Part shown: positions 31,901-43,659 of the stretch, in pieces
Layout: each line of letters opens with the position of its first letter
How positions within the stretch are numbered: position 1 is the first letter of the stretch
Notes under the pieces: generated by a model
Seen by the model: only the letters and a program-made list of their open reading frames with translations
What the model was told of the DNA's origin: nothing
Database searches by the model: none
Program-made: the position numbers and the translations under genes
NCBI GenBank assembly: GCA_963930655.1
Contig: OZ005610.1
Span: 21,273,001-21,337,000, forward strand
DNA length: 64,000 nt
From: Myrica gale
Lineage: Eukaryota > Streptophyta > Magnoliopsida > Fagales > Myricaceae
Direction of reading: 5' to 3'

Positions 31901-32347
31901 GTGAAGGTATTTCACATCAATATATCCACAAACACTTCCTGACATGTATTCCCTCATTCACTTACCTTTTTGGTTTTCTCCTTTTGACTCTTGTTTCCAC
32001 CACCACCAAGTCTGCCATTTTGTTTTGACCATGAAACTGGAATAAATCTCAATCTTCTTGATAGTATGCCATTCAGATGTATCAAATATATTGAACATCA
32101 TTGATAAAGAAGCTTTAGGATATTTTGACCATCTGGCGTTGCTACAAAATTGTCTTCTCATGTTTTTCTGATTAACTTGATCGCTGTATTTGGAAAATGT
32201 GTATTCTGTGTTTACCATGTGATTTGGATGTTTATTTCTGTTTGTATAATTATGTTAAGCTGTTATACTGTCTGTGTTATGCGTCGTGTAATGATACTCA
32301 TTTTAAATTTTTGAACAGGTTCGTTTGTAGTTCGCATAAAGGCCTGA
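28977..32347 (+). CDS. TRS33: TRAPP complex subunit, TRS33/TRAPPC6 type
   Basis: Four exons: 28977-29128, 30131-30248, 30336-30567 and 32319-32347 (stop TGA 32345-32347). All introns are GT-AG and the joined frame is open, giving 176 residues, close to the family's usual length. The product is a Bet3-like small subunit. It has the amphipathic N-terminal helices ([15 protein letters not shown]), the [14 protein letters not shown] segment, the FICKDFW helix, the [13 protein letters not shown] strand turn, and a C-terminus with [16 protein letters not shown] and [13 protein letters not shown] subunits act at the Golgi as a tether and Rab guanine-nucleotide exchange factor in vesicle traffic. The third intron is long (1.75 kb) and holds a micro LINE insertion at 31138-31198. 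No sign of decay, so the gene is probably functional. Confidence 0.92.
31138..31198 (+). mobile_element. Micro-insertion of a LINE tail with 21-bp target duplication (TRS33 intron 3)
   Basis: The same 21 bases (taataggagtgcttgatttt plus one t) stand at 31138-31158 and 31178-31198, separated by only 19 bases, acttatcaaaaaataataa. The insert is an A-rich LINE-type tail, related to the one at 21915-21932. Confidence 0.75.
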
Positions 32348-33282
32348 GGAGAGCACTCAAAAGCTCTGGGTTTGGACTGTGATTTGAAGTATCGGCTTTT
32401 TGTTTAAATTAGGAATCGTAATGTTTCCCTTTTCCTGGTGCACAACAGATGCCTGATATGAGAATTTCCGTCCCATTCAACCTAAGGAATATTTTGGTCT
32501 TGAATGTGGGATGCAGATATGTAGAGGCTTGAATGATACCCAGAATGTCTTCTTAGATTATGACAGTGCCACCGTCAAAGAATGTTACTATAGATTTTAG
32601 AAGTTCACATGCTGTGATATATAAGCTGTTCTTCACGCCTTTGACCTTTGGTCGCCTCACAAAGGTTTCCCAAACTGTACTGTGGATGTGACCTAAATTT
32701 GATCTGTTATGAAGATGTTCCAATCATTATGCATATGCATTCCTATGATACTTCAAAATATTCAAGAATCATTCTGTTTTGTCTTTGGTTTCGCCATGTA
32801 TGTCATGAGGGTTGACGTGTATTGTATGGACCATAAATTGTGCACCAGTGCTTTGTTATTTTCTTGACTTATAGTATTTGCTTAAATTATGATATGGGAA
32901 TGATCAATTCTTTAATGATTCAATCCGGAGCATATGTTTGAACACTAAAGATAATCGCTGCGAATAATGATGAACCTTTCGTACCTATTCACGGCAGAAC
33001 TTTCTAATTTTTTTAAATATTGTTAATGATATATCCGTTAATCAATAAAAAAAATTTATCAAAACCAAATTTGAACTCTTTCGTGGATTCATTCCAAACG
33101 GAGTATAGTCTCCAAACTGGTTTTAATGCTCATGCCTTAAAATTTAAAATCAAATTTAAAATAAAAATAAAAACTCAATTGAAGTCTGCTTTTTAAAATA
33201 TAGTCAAATAATTTGTCAATTATCGTGTGAAAATGGTGGTTCAATTAATCTTGTAGTTAATTTTAAAAATGGACAAGTTTAA
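32348..33282. other. TRS33 3' flank and intergenic
   Basis: Probably holds the 3' UTR of TRS33. After about 32900 the sequence is AT-rich and non-coding. Confidence 0.45.
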
Positions 33283-33457
33283 GGAGATGTTCAGTTAGAT
33301 GGTATTGTAAGGATTTTTGTGTTTTAAAAATTTTTAGGTGATGTTAACTTTATTAGTATGCGTGCAAAAATTGTTTTTAAGTGATGTTAAAAAATATGTT
33401 CAGTTTTAAAATATTATAATTTAAAAGAATCCTAAAAAAAATAAACCAACATGTCCT
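33283..33457 (+). mobile_element. Tourist-like MITE copy (diverged)
   Basis: Shares the core gtgttttaaaaatttttaggt, ttattagtatgcgtgc and a final ttaaaaaatatgttcag with the copy at 51663-51842. The right terminus is degenerate. Confidence 0.65.
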
Positions 33458-33471
33458 ACGATCAAATCCTC

Positions 33472-36400
33472 TAGGGGTGTGCACCGGTACCGCCACCGTC
33501 CACCGCTCCCCGCTTATAAGCGGGGGCGGGGACGGTTGCTATTTTCACCGAATAGCGGTGGCGGTGAACCGCCCACCGCCCAGAACCGTTTTTTTTTTTA
33601 ACAAAAACGACGTCGTTTTAATAAGGGTGTTTTTTGAAAAAATAAAACCAAAACGCCGTCGTTTTTTAGCAAAAAACCAAAACATAACTTAAGCCCTTAG
33701 GGTTTTTTTTCGATCCCTATTCCCTATCCCTTCCGACCCCCCTTCCCGAATCGGCCGAATCCCTTACCCCCCGACACCCCTTCCCGAATCCCCCCCGACA
33801 GGCCTAACATCGACTTCCCCTCGGCCCCTCCCCGGACGGCGTTTCCTCCCTGAAACCTCAACCCTCCAACCCAGTGCACCTTGCCCTCCTCGCCGTCAGT
33901 CGTCTACCACCCACGGTAATTCTCTTTCCTTAATTTTTTCTTAATGGTCGAGGATGTGTTTGGTTGGTGTACAGCCGTCTACCACCATCAGTGTACAGGA
34001 GACATTTTTTTAACTCATGGTTGGCTATATTAAGGGAACAAAGCCGATGCGAGAGGATGATGGTTTTTTCATTTGATCAGACACCATGAACCCCATTGAA
34101 ATCAATGGAGAATGCTTAACTGTCTGTTATTAGGGTTTTGTTGGCATATCTTTACTAATAATGCTGGTTGGGTTGGTTATAGTTGTGGGGGTTATTTTTG
34201 GGACCTGTTGTGTAGGTTTGTGTTGGGATTTCTGGTGTTGGACGATCTCTACAGCTGCACCCTACAGCTTTTTAGTTTGGGCAATTGGCAATCATCACTG
34301 GTTGTGTCGACTCTGTTGACTGGTTGGCAAACATGAGTGGTTGTGTTTTGTGTGGACAAACGACAAGGTGGTGGTGCTGGTTTCTCTATATTCAGTTTCT
34401 TCCTGTGATTGCAAATGCTCTGTAGTTTTTGGGCAGGGTTTTCCCCTTCTGGTGTTACCAGGTGTTTGTATAGTTATTGTCCACTCTTTTATAGTATCCT
34501 TACCGGAATATTTTAACTTACTTACCTAAAAGAAAGGAAATTGAGAAATTAGAAAAGCCTCTATTGGATTCAAGAAACTAATCCATAGTAAGAGACCCTA
34601 AAAGATGGTCCATATTTGAAAACCTTTCTGCAATAACATAATACCTTATGTTTCTGTTCTAAGCCCTATTGTTTCTAGGGGAAACATCACACATTACGTT
34701 AAATTAGACCCCATTTCCCGAATTCGTCTTTATATAATTTTTCTTTAGTTCATATTTGTAATTGACTTCTCTTTTGTTAATCTATTTTTTGTTAATATTC
34801 AGTGGGTTGTTGGAAGCACAACGGTACAACCTGCCACTTAATTGATTGTGGTACCAGGTATGTCTTTCTATCTTAACCCTATATAAAACTCAGTTACTTA
34901 AATTGCTTTAGGGTTTGTGAATCTGTTGGAGGATGGGATTTAAATTGGTTTGGATGCTTGTGGTTTGTGAATCTGTTGGAGGATGGGATCGAATTGGTTT
35001 GGATACTTGGATATATTTGATTGGATTGTTTAATTGGTTATTTGGTTTTTTTTTTCAATCCATTTAAACCCTATAGCATACATCGAAATGGCCATTTTTG
35101 CTGACTTCTAACGTGGATGTGGTTGTAATTTAATATGATCACATCTAAAGCTTTCTGAATTGGCCAATATTTTTATTTTTTTAAAATCAAAATTTGATCA
35201 ATGTAGCTTCTCAAATTATTTTAAACTTGAATTGCTTTTTGTTTTCTTTATTTTTAGATGGATTTTACACAATCACGTACCCCTAATAGTGAGACTCGAT
35301 TGGGAAGTGAAACTAGTCACACTTCTAACGTGATAGGTAGTAGTGTGACTACTACACCTTCTCAATCTTGTCCAGCCACTCCTACGGAGAGTATGGACAC
35401 AACTGGAAGTGATCCACGTGGGTTACCACCACTTCCTCCACTTAAAAAGAGGAAGAACTCACGTGAGTCTCCGGTTTGGCAGCACTACACTAAGGTTGTT
35501 GATGAAAATGATGCTATGAATGTTAGAGCAACCTGTCGCTATTGTAAGAAAGATTTTCCTGCCCATCACAAGAAGAATGGGACATCGGGGTTAAGGCAAC
35601 ATTTAGAGTCTTGTGTTTATTACAAGAAGAATTTAGCGGGTCATGTGGATGTTGGTCAGATGTTGTTGAATCATGATGCATCGAGGGCGAATAGTGGTGA
35701 TGTTGGGGTGATGGGGGTCACTCGTAAGTTTGATGAGAAGGCTATTAGGGAGTTGATAGCAAGAATGGTAATTATGGACGAATTTTCATTTCTCACGGTT
35801 CAGAAGGTTGGGTTTAGGGCATTGATGCATTACTTAGAACCTAAGTTTAAGATGCCTTCGAGGTATACGTTGATGAGAGATTGCATGACATTATTTTTAA
35901 GGGAGAAGATTAAGTTGAAGGAGGGGTTTTGGGTGAATAAGTATAGAGTGTGCCTCACCACAGATACTTGGACATCAATCCAAAATTATAACTATATGTG
36001 TGTGACTGGACACTTTGTTGATTGTAATTGGACGTTGCATAAAAGGATCTTGTCATTTAAGAGGATCCAAGACCATAAAGCATCAAGTATTGTACAGGAA
36101 TTAAAAGATTGTCTACTTGAATGGCATATTGATAGGGTGCTAACCATTACGGTTGATAATGCATCTTCTAACGATGCGGCAATTGACCAATTCAAAAGAA
36201 GACAATTGATTGAAAGTATTGGTTGTTCAACTTTGAAGATTGTGTGTGGACATGAGTATTTACATTGTTTGTGTTGTGCACATGTTCTTAATTTGATTGT
36301 CTCTGACGGGTTGAAAGATGTGCATAATTCGATATCTAAACTTTATGGATCCCATAACATAACTGAAGATGAAGAGACTTACAGGCTTGATTCAGGTTAA

Positions 36401-37463
36401 ATTATTCTTTGGTTAAATTTTGAAATTCAATACTCAATATAATGTAATCATTATAATTTTATGCTTTTATTTCTTAATTATGTAGAGATATCGACTTTGA
36501 CGACGGAGATTGAGATGGAGTAGGACGCATGTTGCACTTGCCCCACTTCTTAATACTTTTTATGCTATTTTATTTGAACAATGTTTATTTGATGTATCAT
36601 GTATGTATAGTGATGTATAGTGTTGTCTTGAATTATGTATTTATTGTAATTTGGTTAACTTGTAAGTTTTCTAACTTGTATTTGACAATTTGTCAATTTT
36701 GTTGTAATTTTGTAACTTGTAAGTGAAAATTAAAATTACGTTTTAGTGTTTTAATTGAGAATGATCAAATATTGGATTTGGTCATTCTCAAAAAATGGGG
36801 TATATAGAAAAAAGGCCATATGATAACAATCTCCATGATAAGTTTAATTATTGTCATGGTGATCAATAATATGGCCTACATGTTTAGATATAATTTTCAA
36901 TATATTCTTTTTTTTTATTTCATTATTTGTTTTAGATATTTGTTTAGATTATCGAATATGGATCATTATATTATTCTATTTTTTATTTTTAGATCAATGT
37001 GCAATTTGTCCAATTTCTGTGTCCCAAAAACGCCTAAAAAAGAGGGTCCAAATGGCCTAAAAACACCAAAAAAAAAGGAAGTCCAAATGGCCCTAAAAGG
37101 AAAAGAAAAAAAAGGTAAAAAAACGTGAAAGTAAAAAAAGGTAAAAAAAGGAAGTTCAATTTTCAGAAATTGCTCAAAAGCTATTGTAAATGGCACAAAA
37201 ACGTAAAAAAGAAAGGGGTCGAAATGGCCTAAAAAGCCCCAAAACAGGGGCCAAATTGCCCAAAACGCCCAAAAAGGGCCCCAAATGGGCCCAGCGGTGT
37301 AGCGGTTCACCGCCACCGCCACCGGTATAACCGCTACCGCTGGGCCCGGTTGTATGTTACCCCCGGTGGCGGTACCGGTGGTACCAAAATTCACACCGCC
37401 CATAGCGGTGGCGGTGGCAGTGGCGGTTGGAGGCATAACCGCCACCGCTAATGCACAGCCCTA
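33472..37463 (+). mobile_element. hAT transposon, internally deleted, perfect 8-bp target duplication
   Basis: The ends are TAGGGGTGTGCA (33472-33483) and TGCACAGCCCTA (37452-37463), 11 of 12 complementary. They are flanked by AAATCCTC at 33464-33471 and 37464-37471. The length is 3992 bp. Just inside both ends are clustered ccaccg/cggtgg words (33484-33580 and 37290-37450), likely transposase-binding subterminal repeats. A transposase remnant lies at 35258-36523. The perfect target duplication indicates a fairly recent move. Confidence 0.93.
35258..36523 (+). pseudogene. hAT transposase with BED zinc finger, C-terminal core deleted
   Basis: Starts at ATG 35258. A Ser/Thr-rich N-terminus with a basic KKRK stretch (possible nuclear signal) leads into a BED zinc finger (C93, C96, H115, C119). 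The catalytic-domain blocks LTTDTWTS (D236) and TVDNASSND (D300) are present, then CAHVLNLIV at 340-348. After HNSISK the family sequence stops and a short unrelated tail follows. The frame stops at 36400 unless an intron (36396-36485, GT...AG) is removed, giving a final exon to TAG 36521-36523 that ends in acidic residues (STLTTEIEME). Either way the third acidic catalytic residue and the hAT dimerisation domain are missing, so the protein could bind ends but should not transpose. Confidence 0.85.
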
Positions 37464-37471
37464 AAATCCTC

Positions 37472-39314
37472 CGCCTCAAGCCCAATTACACGCTGGCGGG
37501 ATTGTAACGAAATGAAATTCCCGCCAACTATCTGAGACCCAACTATCATGGACTGTTTTGACAGATTGCATGAGTTTCTCAAATGCGATCCGTACAAATT
37601 TCGCATGTGGCTTTCCTCTTTCATTTCACCTCCTTTGTCCCTGAGATTGCAAAAGTTGGGACCGAAGAATTAGCATTATGCTTTGGAACGGTTTTAATTC
37701 GTTTTGTATCATTTCGTCATTGCTTTGTTTATAAATAGTTTATATCAATTGCTTTAATCCATTTGTTCGATCAATGGATAAATGTTTCAACTTTATAAAG
37801 AACTACTAGTGGTACTCTGTTTGCATCAAGACCCATTCGTCCACGCCCTGCCAAGAAGCTAGGCAGTCCATGAATGCTTCTTCCCCACTCCCTATTTCTC
37901 TCTGTGGGAAATGCTTCTCCCCATTGCCTCAAGTTCAGAACTATAGGTATAAATAACAAGTTAATTTACAAAACAAACTCTCCGCAATGTAATCCGATGC
38001 TAATGGGGGTGATTTCGATCTATGTTTCTTGAAATCAGTAGCATATGTATCTTTTAGGAAGTCTTGCCAAACCATACTGTAGTAAAAAAGAAGAGCTTTA
38101 GCTTCGTGGCTGTGTCAAACCCAAAATCCATGTAGATGAGGGTGAGTGGCTAAAATTTAACGCAAACTTCTACATTAAAGATTTTCCAAATGATTGTATA
38201 CCTATGTTTTTTTTCTAATCAAGACATTTGATTGAAAGCAAGAAAAGTTACTGTTGAGAATTTATGGGAAAAATTGCTCTAATGTAAGCAACAAACTTAG
38301 GGATCGTAGCCCATTAGAGAGAACACAAAGTACTCGAGGGCTGAGTGCATAGGCCCATGATAAGTAAGCAAACTTGTAAAAGCGGGCAAGCCTACAGAAA
38401 CTGGACTCGAAAGTCTTTGAACAATAACAACCACCGCACAAGACAGTAACAGTTGCGGCTGGAGGAGGAACTAACGTAAAGTCAATCCGGCTACCTTGAA
38501 CAACATGAATGCAAAATTTAACTGTAACTACAAAAATTCTAAATGGGCCCATAACGGCTGAAAAGCGATCAACATAATCTCTAAAGGGTGGAAAGCTGAG
38601 GGCAAAACAGCCCCACAATGAGCTGGCTCTGATATGAAGAACGACAAAGAGTACTAATCGAAGACAATAATAGGTGATATATGTTTTAAAAGAGGATGTG
38701 AGATGTCATCTCATTTTTTCTAATTATATCCATTAAGGTCTACTCGTCAATACGAGTTTCAATTTGCGTGTTTATATTAATCCTAATATTTAACATGAAC
38801 AATACCACGTGTCATATGAGAATTGCTGTTTTTTTTAATTAAAAAAATTAAAGAGTGAAAAAATAGTGTTAAAGAATTTACGTTGCACTAGAAATCCGGG
38901 CAATATGCTATTCTGTTTTTACATTTATTTTTATTTATTATATAATAAAATACTTTATAGATTCTTTCTTCTTTACACTAAATCTCAAATAAACAAACTC
39001 TATCGTTTAACTTTTTTTATCATATTTAAAAATATCCAACCTCTAATCATTATCAATTATTATATTTTAAAATTTTTTAACATTTCTATAAAACAAAATC
39101 CAAAATTTACAAAATTTCAATTTACCTAATTTTTTTCAAAAACACCAAAATTTTATAAGATTCTCGGAAGTTTTTGAATGGACGCAAATATATCAAGTCA
39201 ATTAAAACTTCCTAAATTTTAAAATAGACCTTTAAGGGAAGGAAACCAAAATTTTAGGAGACTCCCAAAAAAAATTTAATGGCAAACGCCAATGTATATA
39301 TCCAAGTAATTCTT
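37472..39314. other. Intergenic, no gene seen
   Basis: No supported gene. A minus-strand word atatcagagccagct at about 38620 resembles a tRNA primer site but no LTR or pol accompanies it. 38700-39300 is very AT-rich. Confidence 0.4.
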
Positions 39315-39323
39315 TGTTTTTTT

Positions 39324-39678
39324 GGAATGATTACACTTTGCGCCCCTTATCTTTGAGGTCATTTACAATTTGTACTATGATGTTTTGATTTGAAGACATT
39401 GAGACCCTTATATTCAACATTTTTACAATGTGCATCCCGTACCCGATTTGGCCGTCTAAATTGACGGATTTCGTTAACACGTAACGGTCGACCTGTTCAT
39501 GTGAGAGGCACGATGAGTTGGTCGACAGCTACAAAGGTAACTTCAAGCAGTCGACCGGTTTACGTGTTAAGAAATCTGTCAAAAATTTTGAAGATAAGGG
39601 GTTCAGTGTCTCAAAATCAAAACATTGAGGTACAAATTGTAAATGACCCAAAGATAAAGGACTCACGTGTAATTATCC
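39324..39678. mobile_element. Mutator-like foldback MITE
   Basis: Arms of about 85 bp: from ggaatgattacac at the left and, inverted, ggataattacac at the right, sharing tatcttt, gtcatttacaatttgtac and atgttttgat. The flanks tgttttttt (39315-39323) and tcttttttt (39679-39687) form an 8/9 duplication. Two inverted copies of gtcgacc/ggtcgac words lie in the centre. No coding capacity. Confidence 0.8.
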
Positions 39679-40034
39679 TCTTTTTTTCCAACAAGAAAAA
39701 GGAGTCATTCGTAACCGTCTAATTGTTACCGCTAAATTTAGGGGAAAAAAATTGTTACCGCTAACAGTTACAGCCGCTCCCTTTACTCCTTGTGTTGATT
39801 GGAACCTGTGCAGTGTGCTGCCTTTAAATAACGAGAAATGCTTCCCGTCCCGAAACGCTCGTCCCGATTTTAGTCCCGGATGATGTGGACATTAGTTTAG
39901 GCTGAAACGCAGCCGTTTTATAAAAATCCTGAGAGACCGAAGCCAAAATCCCCAAATGAGAAAGCCGAGACCGAAGCCATAATTGATGTTCCGTCTGCTC
40001 TCTCTCTCTTTTACTCCGTTTGGTTACTGAGAAA

Positions 40035-40859
40035 ATGATCCCATCGAGGCCTCTGTACCGCAATCACTCTTCCCTGGCGAACCGAGTGCTGGCCGCTATA
40101 ATCCAGAAGCGACCCTTTGATGCCCGCTTGGCTGCCTCAACCACGACCGATCCAAACACCTCCCGACTTGCTTGGATTGTCTAATCAGTTTCTGAAATGT
40201 TAAGGTCCATTCGAAGGGTCTTCTTCCAATCCCCTCGCTCTATTGGTCGTCAAAGAGGCTTCCGGCATCGCGCACCTTTAAAACAACGGAACCTCAAAGA
40301 AGAATCCACTAAGTTACGACGTCATGTTCTTGTTGAGGCCCATTTTGGGTTCGTCCACGATGAGATAACTTGCAGAGAGATGGCCTGCGTGTTGGTCAAA
40401 GGGAATAGATTGAAAGCTCTTTGGGAATTTTTGAGAGAGATGTCAAGAAGAGGGAATGGTGGGCTTGTGACGACTGCTTCTGTTACCTGTTTGATAAAAG
40501 TTCTAGGAGAGGAGGGGTTGGTCCGGGACCGTGAGGCATTGACTGGGTTCTTTAGGATGAAGCAGCTTCACTGTAGACCGGATGTTTATGCGTATAATAC
40601 AATTATTTATGCTCTTTGTCGAGTAGGGAACTTCAAAAAGGCGAGGTTTTTGTTGGAGCAGATGGAATTGCCAGGTTTCAGGTGCCCACCAGACACATAT
40701 ACCTATACAATATTCATTGGTTCTTTAATTGATGGTTGTTGCAAAACCAACCGGATTGAGAGGGCTTTGGAGTTGTTTCAAGATATGAACAAGAGGGTCT
40801 GTGTTCCCAACTGGGTTACTTATGGTTCTTTTATTAGATACTATAGTGCAGTTTGTTAA
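40035..40859 (+). pseudogene. Captured P-class pentatricopeptide-repeat gene fragment
   Basis: The frame opens at ATG 40035 (MIPSRPLYRNHSSLANRVLAA), is stopped by TAA at 40182-40184, and reopens in the same frame with SVSEMLRSIRRVFFQSP and onward to TAA at 40857-40859. From the 40197 ATG the open stretch is 220 residues with P-type PPR motifs (DVYAYNTIIYALCRVGNFKKA; TYTYTIFIGSLIDG; NWVTYGSFIRY). It resembles intronless mitochondrial or plastid PPR genes of about 450 residues, so the middle repeats have been lost: the DTYTYT motif jumps straight to a later LIDGCCKTNRIERALELF motif. It lies inside the Pack-MULE and is most likely a captured, decayed copy. Confidence 0.82.
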
Positions 40860-41556
40860 AGGGGCTGAACGCAAGGACAAAACACTAGTGCGTAATGAGT
40901 GATTGTTTAGTATTCACTCAGTTTTTTCTTTGTTTTAGAGTGATTAATGGAAATTATACTAGACCGTGTAACATTAACAATACACATCAGCTCAAAAAAT
41001 AAGAAAGAAAACTTTTGAAGCATGTTCGTTCAGAACAAATGGATAGGAAAAGAGACGCTTCTATCAAGCAACGAAGGACGATAATAGTATGGAAGCAAAA
41101 TGTTAAGTGACTGTCCTCGAGGGGTGTCTCAATAAGCAAGTGGTATGTTTCTCACGTTGCTTGGTGACGCTGACTGACTTGGTGCTTGACGGCGTAACAA
41201 CTCAATTGTCTGACTTGGTGCTTGAGTGGGTGACAACTCAAGTCTTGGGTGAGTCGGTGACAATTCAAGTCTCTATTCACCTATGCGTTAGCATCCTTAA
41301 ATGAAGACCCTCTAAGGCTTTAGTTACCGGTGTGCGTTCCTTTCCGACCGAATCGTTTAATTTCAAAAAAATATTGGCAACACAAGCTCCATTGTTCAGT
41401 ACTCTAGTCTCATCAAGTATCAAAACCAAAAGTCTCTTAACTGCAAACGACACCTTTCACATTTATGTTGAACTCTCATATATTCATTTAAGAAAACAAA
41501 CCTTTGTTATCAGAGGCAGCAGGCCACTAATAACACCATAAATCCGCTACACGAGT

Positions 41557-42089
41557 AACTTGTAGCAGCAACCCAAAAAATTAAGAACTAAAAATAGGAA
41601 ACAGTGGCCCAACATCCAAAGAATGAGACATTCGAAATGGATATATGGAAGCTTCAAACGGTAAACAGACATCAGCATGGTTCTAGCAACATCTGGAAGA
41701 AGTTCAATGAAAAATCAGCACTGGAACTTCATTTCTCTTTTCAGACAGTTCAATGTGGACTGAATCTCCTCCCATCTTGGATGCTGTTTATCCACAGCAA
41801 CAAAATCATGAAAAACTCCATCAACACCGACACTGCCGCAACCAGCTGTCTTCTTTACTTCCCTGCTGTCCATAAGTTCCCTAATCTTGTCTGCACAGCT
41901 CCATCCACCTGATTCATCAGGTTCTAACTTTAGCAGCTCTGTCAAAGCTATTTCTGCCAGTTCCATGTATCCATGAGCTCGACAAGCACCAACAACTGCT
42001 CCTCATATGGATTGGCTTGGCAATCACCTCTTTAGCTTCACACAACTTGTAGCAGCAACCCAAAAAATTAAGAACTAAAAATAAGAAAC
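41557..42089. repeat. Direct repeat pair (46 bp) inside the Pack-MULE
   Basis: aacttgtagcagcaaccc plus about 28 following bases occur at 41557-41602 and 42044-42089 with one clear difference. The pair brackets the PPR E-motif fragment, so it may mark how that fragment was acquired or duplicated. Confidence 0.8.
41715..42002 (-). pseudogene. Captured PPR (PLS class) E-motif fragment
   Basis: On the minus strand: GAVVGACRAHGYMELAEIA and TELLKLEPDESGG, then WSCADKIRELM, VKKTAGCGSVGVDG and FHDFVAVDKQHP. This is the E/E+ region at the C-terminus of PLS-type PPR proteins used in organelle RNA editing. About a dozen residues expected between the GG and WSCADK parts are missing. There are no PPR repeats upstream, so this is a partial, non-functional capture. 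Confidence 0.8.
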
Positions 42090-42412
42090 AAAATATGGAA
42101 TTTAGTCATCACAATAGTGAAGCTGAATCAAAGTGCAAATAGCCGTTCTTAATTTAATTTGCAGTTATGTTTTTGATCGTGCGTTTAATGAGAATTTATT
42201 CACTGACTCCTAATACTTGTTCTGTTTTATCTGAAAGATGTCAAACTTCCTGCTTATTTAACATACCAGCGCAACAGAGCTTCACTATGATAGAATTAGG
42301 CAACCAAGATTGATTTTAATGCTACCCCTTCAAAAATATTCTTATAGAATTACCAATGTGACTACAGACAAAGAATAAACAGATATAGATGCAAAACAGC
42401 ATAACTACTTGC

Positions 42413-42880
42413 CTACTGCACTTTAGCACCTTTCTCCCTAGCACTCTGTGCCATCCAATTGACTGACTGACTTTCGTAATCAAACATTGTCAACAATTTC
42501 TTGTTGGTATGAAAAGGGTAAGACTCGGCCAGCAATTTAAACGCAGACCCTCTACTCACCGTAAAGACTAGGCCATACTCATGCTCAGGAATGTTCAAAT
42601 AATCCATGATCCTAGTCTTTATATCATGCTCGACGGTCCCTCTTTTGGCACCTCCATACAGAGCATGATTGCTCAAATTTGCAGTAATCTCAGATAAGCT
42701 AAACGTGGAAGACTCCCAGTAGTGGAGAGTCTGGAGATGCGAAAACAAACCAAACCCACAGTAATCAAGGCATACCTTTGGGGACAAGTGCGAGTACTCG
42801 TCGGATCTCAGCTGATCGATCTTCTCCAAAGACTGGTACTTAGGATACCCGGGTGAAATTGTCTGCCGGAGCTTCGGCCT
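42413..42880 (-). pseudogene. Captured molybdenum-cofactor-sulfurase-like (PLP enzyme) fragment
   Basis: Reading the minus strand from 42880: KLRQTISPGYPKYQS, LEKIDQLRSDEYSHL, VCLDYCGFGLFSHLQTLHYW, LSNHALYGGAKRGTVEHDI, YGLVFTVSRGSAFKLLAESYPF, and LLTMFDYESQSVNWMAQSA. This is the N-terminal third of a plant family of PLP-dependent, Moco-sulfurase-like proteins. A pyrimidine tract ending in CAG precedes 42880, so the piece may have been copied from genomic DNA at an exon start. It ends abruptly at 42413. The PLP-binding Lys region is absent. Confidence 0.82.
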
Positions 42881-43079
42881 GAGAGAGAGAGAGAAATGTT
42901 AATCAGTTGATAGATTTTGCTTGGGGAGAGAGCTGGGGATTTCGAATGCTGGGTCTGCAATTTCAAATGCCCAAAACGCGTGCGCTGCAGCTTTCAGACC
43001 GGTTTCTCATGATTTTTATAAAACGGCTGCGTTTCAGACTAAAGGAACTTCGGGACGGGAAGCATTTCTCTTAAATAAC

Positions 43080-43659
43080 TATTTCACCGTGGAACATTGG
43101 GCGGTGGCGTTGTAAACTTTTCCTCGTTGGATGATCTCACTGTGCACCTGTTCTAAGGCCTTCATACTCACACTTCCCTCCTATCTTTCAGTCGGAGAAA
43201 CCTTCCACCAAGTTCTTACCTGCAATGGGAGAGAGAGCGGAGAAAACAAGAAGAAGCAATATCAAAAGTAGGAATTGAAAAGTTCACTCAACTCACAACT
43301 GCACTCTTCTTTTCAGTAAGTTGAAATTCTCCCACATTGATTTCGATGATTATATGTGTCACATGCAAAATGTGCCTCTTTGTGCAATATATATACACAA
43401 TATATGGACATGCAAAGTGAGAATTTTAAATCCTTCATGTTTGATTATATCGAGGGTTTGTACCAGATTCTCCATTAAAGTAGGAGGATTTCCTTGTGTG
43501 TGCATATTACCTGTTCAAAAAATAGGAACTAAAAATCTTCCATGAAAAATATTCCTGACTTCAGTTTTCTACCAGTAGGGTTTTCTCTATCCGTGCTGTT
43601 CCTTGCACAGGGTTTTGAATTTTCTGAAGGGTTTCTTGGCAAGCAAGTTCTCTCTTTGA
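43080..43659 (+). other. Upstream region of the FRIGIDA-like gene
   Basis: No gene seen. Probably promoter and 5' UTR of the gene starting at 43660; no TATA box is certain. Confidence 0.4.

Larger units (their letters stand above)
39833..43070. mobile_element. Pack-MULE carrying fragments of three host genes
   Basis: Both ends read GAGAAATGCTTCCCGTCCCG inward (left 39833-39852; right, inverted, 43051-43070). A second homologous block continues the arms (ctgaaacgcagccgtttta and nearby bases at 39902-39950, inverted at about 43000-43038); the left arm has about 40 extra bases between the blocks. The 9-bp duplication TTAAATAAC flanks the element at 39824-39832 and 43071-43079. No MURA-type transposase is present. 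Instead the interior holds a PPR gene 5' portion (+), a PPR E-motif segment (-) and a molybdenum-cofactor-sulfurase-like segment (-). This is the definition of a Pack-MULE. Confidence 0.9.

Noticed and set aside
36966..37445. 159-residue minus-strand frame rich in Ala/Thr/Pro/Phe
   Set aside because: It is formed by the subterminal ggtggc repeats and ggccc-rich end of the hAT element; low complexity, not a gene.
38262..38640. Possible retroelement start (primer-site-like word and 118-residue frame, minus strand)
   Set aside because: Only a partial tRNA-complement word; no LTR border, gag domain or second LTR.
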